DNA of 64,000 nt. Origin: Nesterenkonia sedimenti (GTDB taxonomy: Bacteria; Actinomycetota; Actinomycetes; Actinomycetales; Micrococcaceae). The number at the start of each line of letters is the position of its first letter. The stretch's first letter is position 1. The notes under the pieces are model-generated. The model did no database searches and had not been told where the DNA came from. It worked only from the letters and a program-made list of their open reading frames with translations. Positions 57,730 to 64,000 of this stretch are shown piece by piece. A program made the position numbers and the translations under genes. Where the stretch lies: contig NZ_JABAHY010000013.1 of NCBI RefSeq assembly GCF_012641515.1, positions 1 to 64,000 on the forward strand. The letters run 5' to 3'.

Positions 57730-58670
57730 AGCGCCACCTCCACATCAGTGCCACGGGAGACACAGACCATCAGGGAACCGCCGGCGGCCTTCTCCTCCTC
57801 AGTCAGGACGTAATCCCGGTGCTCGAGGCTGCCGGCACTGCGGACGCTGATCTGACATTGGCCGCACACCCCCTGGCGGCACATATTCGGAACGGAGTAA
57901 CCGGCTGACTCCAGGGTCTCCAGAATGCTGACTCCGACGGGGACCCTCAGGTCCTCCGGGCTCCCGCTGACCCGCAGGGCAAACTCCTCCCCCGGGTCCA
58001 GCTCCGGGGCCTCAAAGCGTTCCAGATGCAGCCGGTACTCCGGCCAGCCCGCTGCGGCGCCGATCTCCAGGAAACTCTCGAGCATGCTCATCGGCCCGCA
58101 GACATAGGCGTGGCTGCCCACCGGCTGATCGCTCATCCTGTCTCGCAGAGCCTTCCGGCAGTTCCCCGCCGAGGTCACCTCCGTGAGTCGAAAGCCGGCG
58201 GAGTGACAGATCTCGCGGAGCTGGTCGACATGGGCTGCCCGGTGTGGCTTATACGCGTAGATCACCTCGGCACTCTTCTGCAGGGCCGCCAGGGCCGAAG
58301 CATGGGAGAGCACGGGGGTGATGCCGATCCCGCCGGCCACCAGCAGGGCATGCTGCTGATTATGCACCGGGGCGAACATCGAAACCGGGCCCTCGGCGGT
58401 GATCTCCGAGCCAGGTGCCAGATGCTGGTGCAGCCAGGCGGAGCCGCCGTCGTCGTTTCTTTTGAGCACTGAAACGGTGTACCGACTGGGCATGATGCCG
58501 TCGCCGGTCAGGGAATAGGCGTTGCGGTGCTCCCCTGCGTGGAGGATGAGGTGGCTGCCGGGCTGGAAACCCATCAGGGCAGTGCCTTCGAGGGGTTCGA
58601 GGGTGATCTGCCTGATCTCGGGGCAGAGGCTGCGGACCTCGGTCACGCGGAGTCTGCGCTGGTCAGTCAT
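57726..58670 (-). CDS. Flavin/2Fe-2S oxidoreductase of the N-demethylase (VanB/PDR type)
   Basis: 314 residues. N-terminal flavin domain (RNAYSLTG), NAD-binding domain (LLVAGGIGITPVLSHASAL, HAYVCGPMSMLES) and C-terminal plant-type ferredoxin with Cys in MCRQGVCGQCQ and MVCVSRG. It matches phthalate dioxygenase reductase layout, FMN-NAD-2Fe2S in one chain. It is coupled by 4-bp overlaps to both neighbours, so it is the electron donor of the haem demethylase. ATG 58670. Confidence 0.9.
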   Translation of the reverse strand: MTDQRRLRVTEVRSLCPEIRQITLEPLEGTALMGFQPGSHLILHAGEHRNAYSLTGDGIMPSRYTVSVLKRNDDGGSAWLHQHLAPGSEITAEGPVSMFAPVHNQQHALLVAGGIGITPVLSHASALAALQKSAEVIYAYKPHRAAHVDQLREICHSAGFRLTEVTSAGNCRKALRDRMSDQPVGSHAYVCGPMSMLESFLEIGAAAGWPEYRLHLERFEAPELDPGEEFALRVSGSPEDLRVPVGVSILETLESAGYSVPNMCRQGVCGQCQISVRSAGSLEHRDYVLTEEEKAAGGSLMVCVSRGTDVEVAL

Positions 58671-59188
58671 CGGGTATCGACGCCCAGGAAGCTGCCGCGC
58701 TGTGAGGAGTAATGGGGTTTGATGGTCAGCACCCGGTGGCAGCCGGTGCAGTCTGTCCAGTCGAAGACTTCGGCATAGGCCCTCGAGGTTGTCTGGCAGT
58801 GTGGGCAGAACAGTGGGAGGTCCTCATAGGCGGTGGCGTATCTGGTGATCTCCCCGGTTTCTAAGCCGAGGGCTCTTGCTGTAGCCATGGCTTGGAGGAC
58901 GTCGTACTGTCCGCCGGCGATCATCAGCCGAACCCCGCAGCGGGCTTCGGCGAGCTTATCGGCAAGCTGATCGCGATCGAAGGCTGAAGCGTGGAATCTG
59001 AGCACTGGAGGGTCGAGATCGGTTCGGCGGAGTCCCGCTTCCCATTGCTGAACCACCGCTTCGGCTTCGGAGTCCCCGTAGCTGATCAGCAGGAATGAGG
59101 CACCGGTGAGGTCAGGATCGGGTGGCTGGTCAGCCCATTGAGGCAGGCTCCAGGTGCCCGAATCCACTGCTTCACGGACATTGCCCAT
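58667..59188 (-). CDS. DmmA-like subunit of dimethylamine monooxygenase
   Basis: 173 residues, ATG 59188 with AGGAG. A Rossmann-like N-terminal part (SFLLISYGDSEAEAVV, RLMIAGGQYDVLQAMATARALGL) ends in a zinc-ribbon or iron-sulfur-type unit with CPHC and CTGC, followed by KPHYSSQRGSFLGV. This combination is that of the DmmA family found beside DUF3445 proteins in Pseudomonas mendocina and others. The exact role of DmmA is not established; electron transfer or assembly is plausible. Confidence 0.8.
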   Translation of the reverse strand: MGNVREAVDSGTWSLPQWADQPPDPDLTGASFLLISYGDSEAEAVVQQWEAGLRRTDLDPPVLRFHASAFDRDQLADKLAEARCGVRLMIAGGQYDVLQAMATARALGLETGEITRYATAYEDLPLFCPHCQTTSRAYAEVFDWTDCTGCHRVLTIKPHYSSQRGSFLGVDTR

Positions 59189-59209
59189 CGATATGCTCCT
59201 GCGGGGTAC

Positions 59210-60349
59210 TCAGCGCTGTTCGGAATCCCGGGGGTAACGCTGGAATTCGCGTGAACCCTGGGTGAGCTTCTTGAGGTCGGCGTCATCGTCGAAATTTGAA
59301 CCGATTGCTCCGGCCACTGTACCCATCGAGGCCGAGAGCCAGGCGATCTCCACATAGTTGTAGAACTCGCCCTCCCCCACTGTCTGACTCATGAAGTCGG
59401 GGCTGATCAGCATCAAGCCCATCCCGATGATGGTGCAGAAGAGGCCGATGTAGACCAGACCCACACTCACGGTGAGGCTGGCCAGAGTTGAGGCGTTGTA
59501 CATAAAGGCCTCACGCCGGCCACCGACCTCCTTAGGCCGATCCCAGAGCCGGTTGGCCAGGATCAGCCACAGCACCATGATGGTGATGGCGATGACGCTG
59601 ATCGCCGCCAGGCGCCAGGCGGGCAGGAAAGTGGCCATCTCCCAGATTGTGGTGAAGAAGATGCCGAAGGCGCCGGTAGCCGCAGCTGCGGAGAAGACAC
59701 CGCTGAGTTTGCGTAGGGACCACAGCGGCTCGTTGGCGACCACCATGCCCAGGGTGGTCCAGAGCCGAGCGGGGAAGAAACGTGACGGGGTGGTGTAGAC
59801 CGTCTCGTGGCCTTCCTGGTCCTCCACCCGGGAGGTGAATCCACCCTTCTGGCGGGCCTCATCCACGGAGTCGTAGACCAGCGCGTCCACACAGCGGCGC
59901 AGTTCCCTGCGCAGGCAGCGGCGCATGAACACCGGCCCCAGGGTGGGCAGGGAGACGATTCCGAGCCGGTCGGCGAAGTGCAGCTCCGCACGTTTGGGGC
60001 TGCGCCCGGCCATCCGGGGGATCTCAGTGATCACCAGGGTGATGTCCGCCTCGTCCTCCTGCGCCCACTTCTGGACCGCATCGAGGTCGAGGGTTTCATC
60101 AGGGCGCAGCGGGATCAGCTCCTGCTTAAGGATGATGTCTGCGCCACGGCTCCAGCCCTCGGCCTCCTCTTTGAGCAGGCGACGCACCCACATGGAAGTG
60201 CGTCCGGGGTCGGAGTAGATGGCGATGGTGAGGTGTTCGGCGTCGTCGCTCCATTTGCCCTCGCCGTCCTGAACCGCATCCTCCCCGTGGACGTCCGGCG
60301 AGTGCTCACCATCGGTGACGGACTCCTGCCCCTGGTTCTGCTCAGACAT
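59210..60349 (-). CDS. Actinobacterial membrane protein of unknown function in the demethylase operon
   Basis: 379 residues. Acidic disordered N-terminus (1-37), a soluble alpha/beta domain (about 38-165: LTIAIYSDPGRTSMWVRRLL, ADITLVITEIPRMAGRSP), then a membrane part with four hydrophobic helices (about 225-335: FGIFFTTIWEMATF, LAAISVIAITIMVLWLILA, LTVSVGLVYIGLFCTIIG, and WLSASMGTVAGAIGS). No named family is recognised. It is 22 bp after the LLM gene and 21 bp before dmmA, so probably co-transcribed. GGAGG lies only 1 nt before ATG 60349, an unusually close ribosome site. Confidence 0.7.
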   Translation of the reverse strand: MSEQNQGQESVTDGEHSPDVHGEDAVQDGEGKWSDDAEHLTIAIYSDPGRTSMWVRRLLKEEAEGWSRGADIILKQELIPLRPDETLDLDAVQKWAQEDEADITLVITEIPRMAGRSPKRAELHFADRLGIVSLPTLGPVFMRRCLRRELRRCVDALVYDSVDEARQKGGFTSRVEDQEGHETVYTTPSRFFPARLWTTLGMVVANEPLWSLRKLSGVFSAAAATGAFGIFFTTIWEMATFLPAWRLAAISVIAITIMVLWLILANRLWDRPKEVGGRREAFMYNASTLASLTVSVGLVYIGLFCTIIGMGLMLISPDFMSQTVGEGEFYNYVEIAWLSASMGTVAGAIGSNFDDDADLKKLTQGSREFQRYPRDSEQR

Positions 60350-60371
60350 GCCTCCAGACTAGAGGCAGTGA

Positions 60372-61505
60372 CTAGGAGTTTTCTGAACCCTCACTCGGCG
60401 AATCCTCACTCTGCGAACCCTCGCCCAGGCGCTCCAGGACCAGGGGTTTGACCTTGCTGCCGTAGAGTTCGATGGCTTCCATCATGTGCTCATGAGCCAG
60501 GGAGCCGTTGCCGTACTTCAGGCCAAAGCGAGAGATCCGCAGGGCCTTCTGAGTGCGGACAATCTTCTCCGCCACAGTCTCCGGGGAGCCGACGAACAGC
60601 GCACCGTGGGTGATCTCTTGTTCGAACTGCTCACGCGAGGGGTAGCCATTGCCCCAGCCGCGTTCCTGACCGAGCTTGTACATAGACTCCGCCCAGGAGG
60701 GGTAGAAGATCTCTTGAGCCTTCTCATCGGTATCGGCCACGAAGCCGTGGGAGTGGCTGGCCACCCGCAGGTCCGGGGACTGGCCGAACTCTTCCAGGGC
60801 CCGGTAGTAGAGGTCCACGAAGGGGGCAAACCGCTGAGGCGCACCGCCGATGATGGCCAGCTCCAGCCCCACACCATGGCGGGCAGCGCGGACCACGGAG
60901 TTCGGCGTGCCGCCCACGGCGATCCAGGTGGGCAGGCCATTGTCGTGGTCAGTCTTGGGGAAGATTTCCTGCTGGCTCAGGCCTGCGCGGGTCTGTCCAT
61001 TCCACGTGACCTTGCCTTCGCTGCGGAGTTTCACAAAGAGGTCGACCTTCTCCTCGAAGAGCGTCTCGTAGTCAGAGAGGTCGTAGCCGAACAGAGGGTA
61101 GGACTCAATGAAGCTGCCGCGGCCCAGGGAGACCTCAGCACGGCCGCCGGTGAGTCCGTCGATGGTGGCGAAGCGCTGGTAGACCCGCACCGGATCATCG
61201 GAGCTGAGCACGGTGACCGCGGAGATCAGTTTGATGCGCTCGGTGGCGGCGCCGATGGCGCCGAGGACCACATCGGGGGCGGAGATGGCGTAGTCCGGCC
61301 GGTGGTGTTCACCAATACCGACTACGTCGATGCCGACCTGATCTGCCAGCTTCGCCTCCTCGACCACATTGCGCAGAACCTCCGGCTGGGAGAGTTCACG
61401 TTCGCCGTCTGGAGTTTTGGTGACATCGCCGAATGTGTGGATGCCGAACTCGAACTGGTCTGTGTGCTTCTCGGTGCTGATGCGCTGGCTGCTCATGCTT
61501 GTCAT
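60372..61505 (-). CDS. LLM-class (luciferase-like) flavin-dependent oxidoreductase
   Basis: 377 residues. TIM-barrel F420/FMN-type monooxygenase: FEFGIHTFGD, GIGEHHRPDYAISAPDVVLGAIG (two parts), AVTVLSSDDPVRVYQRFATIDGLTGGRAEVSLGRGSF (in order) and GTPNSVVRAARHG. HHR and the LGRGSF phosphate loop favour FMN. The tail holds a short repeat (GEGSQSEDSPSEGSENS). It is the first gene of the demethylase operon, with palindrome CTTCAAATTTGAAG 26-39 bp upstream. Substrate unknown. A start at ATG 61496 is equally possible. Confidence 0.85.
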   Translation of the reverse strand: MTSMSSQRISTEKHTDQFEFGIHTFGDVTKTPDGERELSQPEVLRNVVEEAKLADQVGIDVVGIGEHHRPDYAISAPDVVLGAIGAATERIKLISAVTVLSSDDPVRVYQRFATIDGLTGGRAEVSLGRGSFIESYPLFGYDLSDYETLFEEKVDLFVKLRSEGKVTWNGQTRAGLSQQEIFPKTDHDNGLPTWIAVGGTPNSVVRAARHGVGLELAIIGGAPQRFAPFVDLYYRALEEFGQSPDLRVASHSHGFVADTDEKAQEIFYPSWAESMYKLGQERGWGNGYPSREQFEQEITHGALFVGSPETVAEKIVRTQKALRISRFGLKYGNGSLAHEHMMEAIELYGSKVKPLVLERLGEGSQSEDSPSEGSENS

Positions 61506-61530
61506 AACCAGCCCGGAGCCAACATCATTC

Positions 61531-61544
61531 CTTCAAATTTGAAG
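61531..61544. promoter_or_regulatory. Perfect palindrome CTTCAAATTTGAAG before the demethylase operon
   Basis: Contains the same TTCAAATTTGAA as at 27178-27189. On the minus strand AATGAT follows within a few bases and may be a -10, giving the same arrangement as at the pirin gene. Confidence 0.6.
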
Positions 61545-61596
61545 AATCCTGCGGGCGTGTTCTCGCCGTCGCGTCCTGCTGGGGGTCACACGGGGT

Positions 61597-62490
61597 TCAG
61601 CCGAGATGGGCCGCTGCCCGCTTGACGGCTTCGGTAAGACGGTCCAGGGCTGGCGTCGTCGTAGTCCAATGCTGCCAGTGCAGCGGGACATCCTCAGGCC
61701 CGATCTCCTCAATAATGACCAGATCCCGATGTTGACCCTCGAGCACGCCGGCTGGCAGCATCGATTCGGGGATCATCCCCCAGCCCAGGCCGAAGCCGAC
61801 CGCGGAGTTATAGGCCTGCACCGAGGGCAACAGGTGGGTGACAGCGGGGGTGCTCACGCCCAGGCGCTGCAGGGCTGTGCGCTGCGTGTTGTCCCGGATG
61901 CTGAAATCGATCTGCGGCACCTGCGCCCAATCCACCTCCCCGGTCTCGCCCCGGTGGCGGTCCAGCAGTTCGGAACTGGCCACCGGCCAATAGCGGATGA
62001 TTCCCAAGGGTTCAGACCGGCAGCCGGAGACCGGCACGGGGCTTTCGGTCACCGCGGCGGTCACGGTGCCATTGCGCAGCAGTTCGTGCGTGTGCTCCTG
62101 ATCCTCGGCATGGGCGTGGATCTCCACATGGTCCCAGGTTGCGGCTTCCTGCAGAACCCGGATGAACCAGCTGGCCAGGGAGTCGGCGTTAACCGCGACC
62201 GAGAGCGTGATGGTCGGCCGGTAGTTGGGCGATGACCCGCGGAAGCCGAGACTTCGGCGCGCTTCATCTTCCAACAGTATGGTCTGCCGGGCGATGCGCA
62301 GCAGCTCCTCCCCGGAGGCAGTGGGTTTGACCGGGATGGTGCGGGTCAGCAGGACCTGGCCGACCTCTTTCTCCAAGGCTTTGATGCGTTGGGAGAATGC
62401 CGAACCCGAGATACGCAGGAGGTCGGCAGCGGCGTCGAAGGTTCCTTCATCCACCGCCAGGACGAAGGCCCGCAGATGGTCAGTGTTCAC
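61597..62490 (-). CDS. lysG: LysR-type regulator of lysine/arginine export (LysG/ArgP family)
   Basis: 297 residues from GTG 62490. HTH at about 4-60 (LRAFVLAVDEGTFDAAADLLRISGSAFSQRIKALEKEVG, in order). The HTH reads SGSAFSQRIKALE as in ArgP/LysG. The effector domain has VAVNADSLASWFIRVLQ and GFGLGWGMIPESML. LysG senses lysine, arginine or histidine and activates lysE in Corynebacterium. It is divergent from lysE with a perfect inverted repeat between them. Length agrees with C. glutamicum LysG (290). Confidence 0.9.
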   Translation of the reverse strand: MNTDHLRAFVLAVDEGTFDAAADLLRISGSAFSQRIKALEKEVGQVLLTRTIPVKPTASGEELLRIARQTILLEDEARRSLGFRGSSPNYRPTITLSVAVNADSLASWFIRVLQEAATWDHVEIHAHAEDQEHTHELLRNGTVTAAVTESPVPVSGCRSEPLGIIRYWPVASSELLDRHRGETGEVDWAQVPQIDFSIRDNTQRTALQRLGVSTPAVTHLLPSVQAYNSAVGFGLGWGMIPESMLPAGVLEGQHRDLVIIEEIGPEDVPLHWQHWTTTTPALDRLTEAVKRAAAHLG

Positions 62491-62566
62491 ATCGGCTCGC
62501 TTTCTGGGGTCGGCCTCCGGGGTGTGATCCCCGGGGCTGTGACTCTTCAGAAAGTGTATCTGAAGC

Positions 62567-62589
62567 AATCCTTCAGACAGTGAAGGATT
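62567..62589. promoter_or_regulatory. LysG operator between lysG and lysE
   Basis: AATCCTTCA-GACAG-TGAAGGATT is a perfect 9-bp inverted repeat with 5-bp centre (T-N11-A type, as bound by LysR proteins). A second repeat, CTTCAG-N9-CTGAAG (62545-62565), lies next to it, sharing the CTTCA core. The two sites probably serve as recognition and activation sites. Confidence 0.65.
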
Positions 62590-62631
62590 TTGCGCTGGAA
62601 CGGATGGGCCGAAATCCGCAGAATTGAGGGC

Positions 62632-63348
62632 ATGCTGACCGTGCTCCTGACTGGACTCCTGACGACTATGGCGTTGATCGTGGCCATTGGGCCGCAGGCT
62701 GCCTGGCTTCTGCGCCAGGGCCTGCGCCGCGACCGTGTTGCCCTGGCCGCCACCTGCTGCCTAATCGGCGATGTCCTGCTGATCATCGCCGGAACCGCAG
62801 GCGTGGGAGCACTGCTGGACTACGCGCCCTGGCTGCTGGATGCCATCCGCTGGATCGGTGTGGCCTATCTGACCTGGTTCGCCTACCGCTCCTTCCGCTC
62901 GGCCTTCAAGGTCAAGGAGGTCAACCTCGAGAAAGAGGCCGAGACCGCCGAAACCCTGCACGTGGCCATGACCTCCTCGATTCCGGTGGTGCCCAAAGAA
63001 GGAGAAGGCCCGACGACGACGACAACCCGCCAGAAGGTCCAGGTCACCAGCGTTTCGAAGATCTCGACTGTGGCGGCCACCGGGCTGACTCTGAGCATTC
63101 TGAACCCGCATGCCTGGGTGGACTCCCTGGTGGTGCTGGGCACTATGGCCAACAGCTTCGGGCCGGATAAATGGTGGTTCGCCGGTGGCGCGGTTCTGGC
63201 CTCGGTGATCTGGCTGACGCTGCTCTCCGGCGGCTCCGCCGCCCTGGCGAAGCTGCTGAACAAGCCGCGCACCTGGCAGATCATCGACGTCGTCGTCGGC
63301 ATCACCATGCTGGTAGTAGCCGGCTTCCTGGCAATCTCCGGGTTCTGA
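62632..63348 (+). CDS. lysE: L-lysine/L-arginine exporter
   Basis: 238 residues from ATG 62632; the frame is open to 62590 but that part overlaps the operator region. Five or six helices with the LysE-family start LTTMALIVAIGPQAAWLLRQGL, VALAATCCLIGDVLLIIAGTAGVG (two parts) and the reentrant NPHAWVDSLVVLG motif. A charged cytoplasmic loop (about 100-150) is as in C. glutamicum LysE (233 residues). It removes excess basic amino acids and is activated by LysG. Confidence 0.93.
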   Translation: MLTVLLTGLLTTMALIVAIGPQAAWLLRQGLRRDRVALAATCCLIGDVLLIIAGTAGVGALLDYAPWLLDAIRWIGVAYLTWFAYRSFRSAFKVKEVNLEKEAETAETLHVAMTSSIPVVPKEGEGPTTTTTRQKVQVTSVSKISTVAATGLTLSILNPHAWVDSLVVLGTMANSFGPDKWWFAGGAVLASVIWLTLLSGGSAALAKLLNKPRTWQIIDVVVGITMLVVAGFLAISGF

Positions 63349-63389
63349 GTTGGTCCCGCTGGTGGGTCCGTAAGCCAGCGCCTGAACCC

Positions 63390-64000
63390 CTAGTGGATCT
63401 CGGTGTCCTTCAGGATGGCGTGCGCAGCGTTATAGCCGGACATTCCGTGGGCCCCTCCGCCCGGCGGGGTTGAGGCCGAGCACATGTACACCCCGTCGAT
63501 CCCTGTGGTGTAGGGCTGCCTCGCGCTGGCCGGCCCGGCGAAGGTCTGCCCGAGCGTGCCGAGCCCCGCAGTGAGACTGCCGCCGATGAGGTTGGCGTTC
63601 CACTCCTCCAGTTCATTGGGACCCCAGACCCTCCGCTCCAGTACCGCATCCCGGAATTCGGGCGCGTAGCGGGAGATCTCATCCTCGATCATTTTGACCG
63701 TTCGCTGGGTGCCGGCGTCGTCGAGCCCATTGGGCACATGCGCATAGGCCCAGCTCACCGTACGGTGATCAGGAGTCCGGCTGCTGTCTGCCGCACTGGG
63801 CTGAGCCAACAGAACATAGGGCCGACCGGGCAGCACACCCTTATTGACGGCGGCCTCACTGGCGGTGATCTGGGCGGCGCTTCCACCAAGATGAACGGTA
63901 CCGGCCTCGGCCAACTGGGGGCTGCTCCACGGGATCGGCCCGTCAACGAGGTAATCGATCTTCACGGTCCCGGGCCCGTAATCCCAATGCCGCATGCGCC
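63390..64000 (-). CDS. Phytoene-desaturase-like FAD oxidoreductase, C-terminal part
   Basis: About 203 residues; the frame runs off the end of the window, so the N-terminal FAD-binding part is missing. The tail carries the family's end motif GIDGVYMCSASTPPGGGAHGMSGYNAAHAIL, in two parts, which closes the FAD pocket in COG1233-type enzymes. SWAYAHVPNG and ISRYAPEFRDAVLERRVW precede it. Such proteins oxidise carotenoids or other lipids, or are of unknown role. The hairpin CGCTGG-N12-CCAGCG between it and lysE may terminate transcription. Confidence 0.8.
   Translation of the reverse strand, partial: RMRHWDYGPGTVKIDYLVDGPIPWSSPQLAEAGTVHLGGSAAQITASEAAVNKGVLPGRPYVLLAQPSAADSSRTPDHRTVSWAYAHVPNGLDDAGTQRTVKMIEDEISRYAPEFRDAVLERRVWGPNELEEWNANLIGGSLTAGLGTLGQTFAGPASARQPYTTGIDGVYMCSASTPPGGGAHGMSGYNAAHAILKDTEIH

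Noticed and set aside
1-64000. CRISPR arrays, rRNA or tRNA genes, complete insertion sequences
   Set aside because: No spaced direct repeats, no cloverleaf or rRNA stretches, and no transposase were recognised on either strand.

Overview
The window is a stretch of GC-rich, densely packed actinobacterial chromosome, most probably from Corynebacterium or a close relative. The pointers are a divergent lysG/lysE pair, two FMN-dependent lactate dehydrogenases of the mycobacterial LldD2 type, purF-purM and etfB-etfA blocks, many GTG starts, and several genes that seem to be transcribed without a leader. No rRNA, tRNA or CRISPR array was seen.

Layout. 1-3.4 kb: tail of an unknown gene, a small membrane protein, purF and purM. 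3.4-4.6 kb: acidic lipoprotein. 4.7-9.7 kb: nucleoside hydrolase, YhhQ-family transporter and a complete ECF transporter (S, T and a fused double ATPase), best read as a salvage operon, possibly for queuosine or queuine. 9.9-12.5 kb: relic of an exported C39-like protein, then a TetR/MFS drug-efflux pair with its operator. 12.5-14.3 kb: electron transfer flavoprotein. 14.4-18.7 kb: polyol-type dehydrogenase, LldD2 copy 1, GalE, AEC transporter. 18.8-25 kb: sugar-acid cluster (IclR regulator, broken GntP permease, FAH-family hydrolase, L-rhamnonate dehydratase, zinc-type dehydrogenase, LldD2 copy 2). Together these would turn L-rhamnonate into pyruvate and L-lactate and oxidise the lactate. 25-27 kb: GNAT protein and pirin, facing each other across a 16-bp tandem repeat. 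27-33 kb: TRAP transporter with a hydroxyisobutyrate-type dehydrogenase, a carboxymuconolactone-decarboxylase-family protein and an AraC regulator. 33-40 kb: TetR regulator divergent from alpha/beta hydrolase, Baeyer-Villiger monooxygenase, TctCBA transporter and SDR, a ketone-degradation operon.

40-54.7 kb is a defence island. A BrnT/BrnA toxin-antitoxin pair and a gene-poor stretch with a possible IS relic precede a five-gene minus-strand operon: SNF2-type helicase with a C-terminal DUF3883-like region, DUF1156-type DNA methyltransferase, YhcG-type PDDEXK nuclease, DUF499 ATPase with an N-terminal HEPN-like domain, and an unrecognised 855-residue coiled-coil protein. It resembles DUF499/DUF1156 anti-phage gene sets but has its own composition and is not a canonical BREX or DISARM system. 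Sharp GC steps inside the genes suggest module exchange. This is the strongest candidate for an undescribed system here.

54.8-64 kb: Ohr peroxidase, galactokinase, then a five-gene operon (luciferase-like flavin oxidoreductase, membrane protein, DmmA-like protein, ferredoxin-type reductase, DUF3445 haem N-demethylase) for oxidative amine demethylation, then lysG/lysE and the C-terminal part of a phytoene-desaturase-like oxidoreductase that leaves the window. The identical palindrome TTCAAATTTGAA precedes both the pirin gene and the demethylase operon, suggesting a shared regulator.
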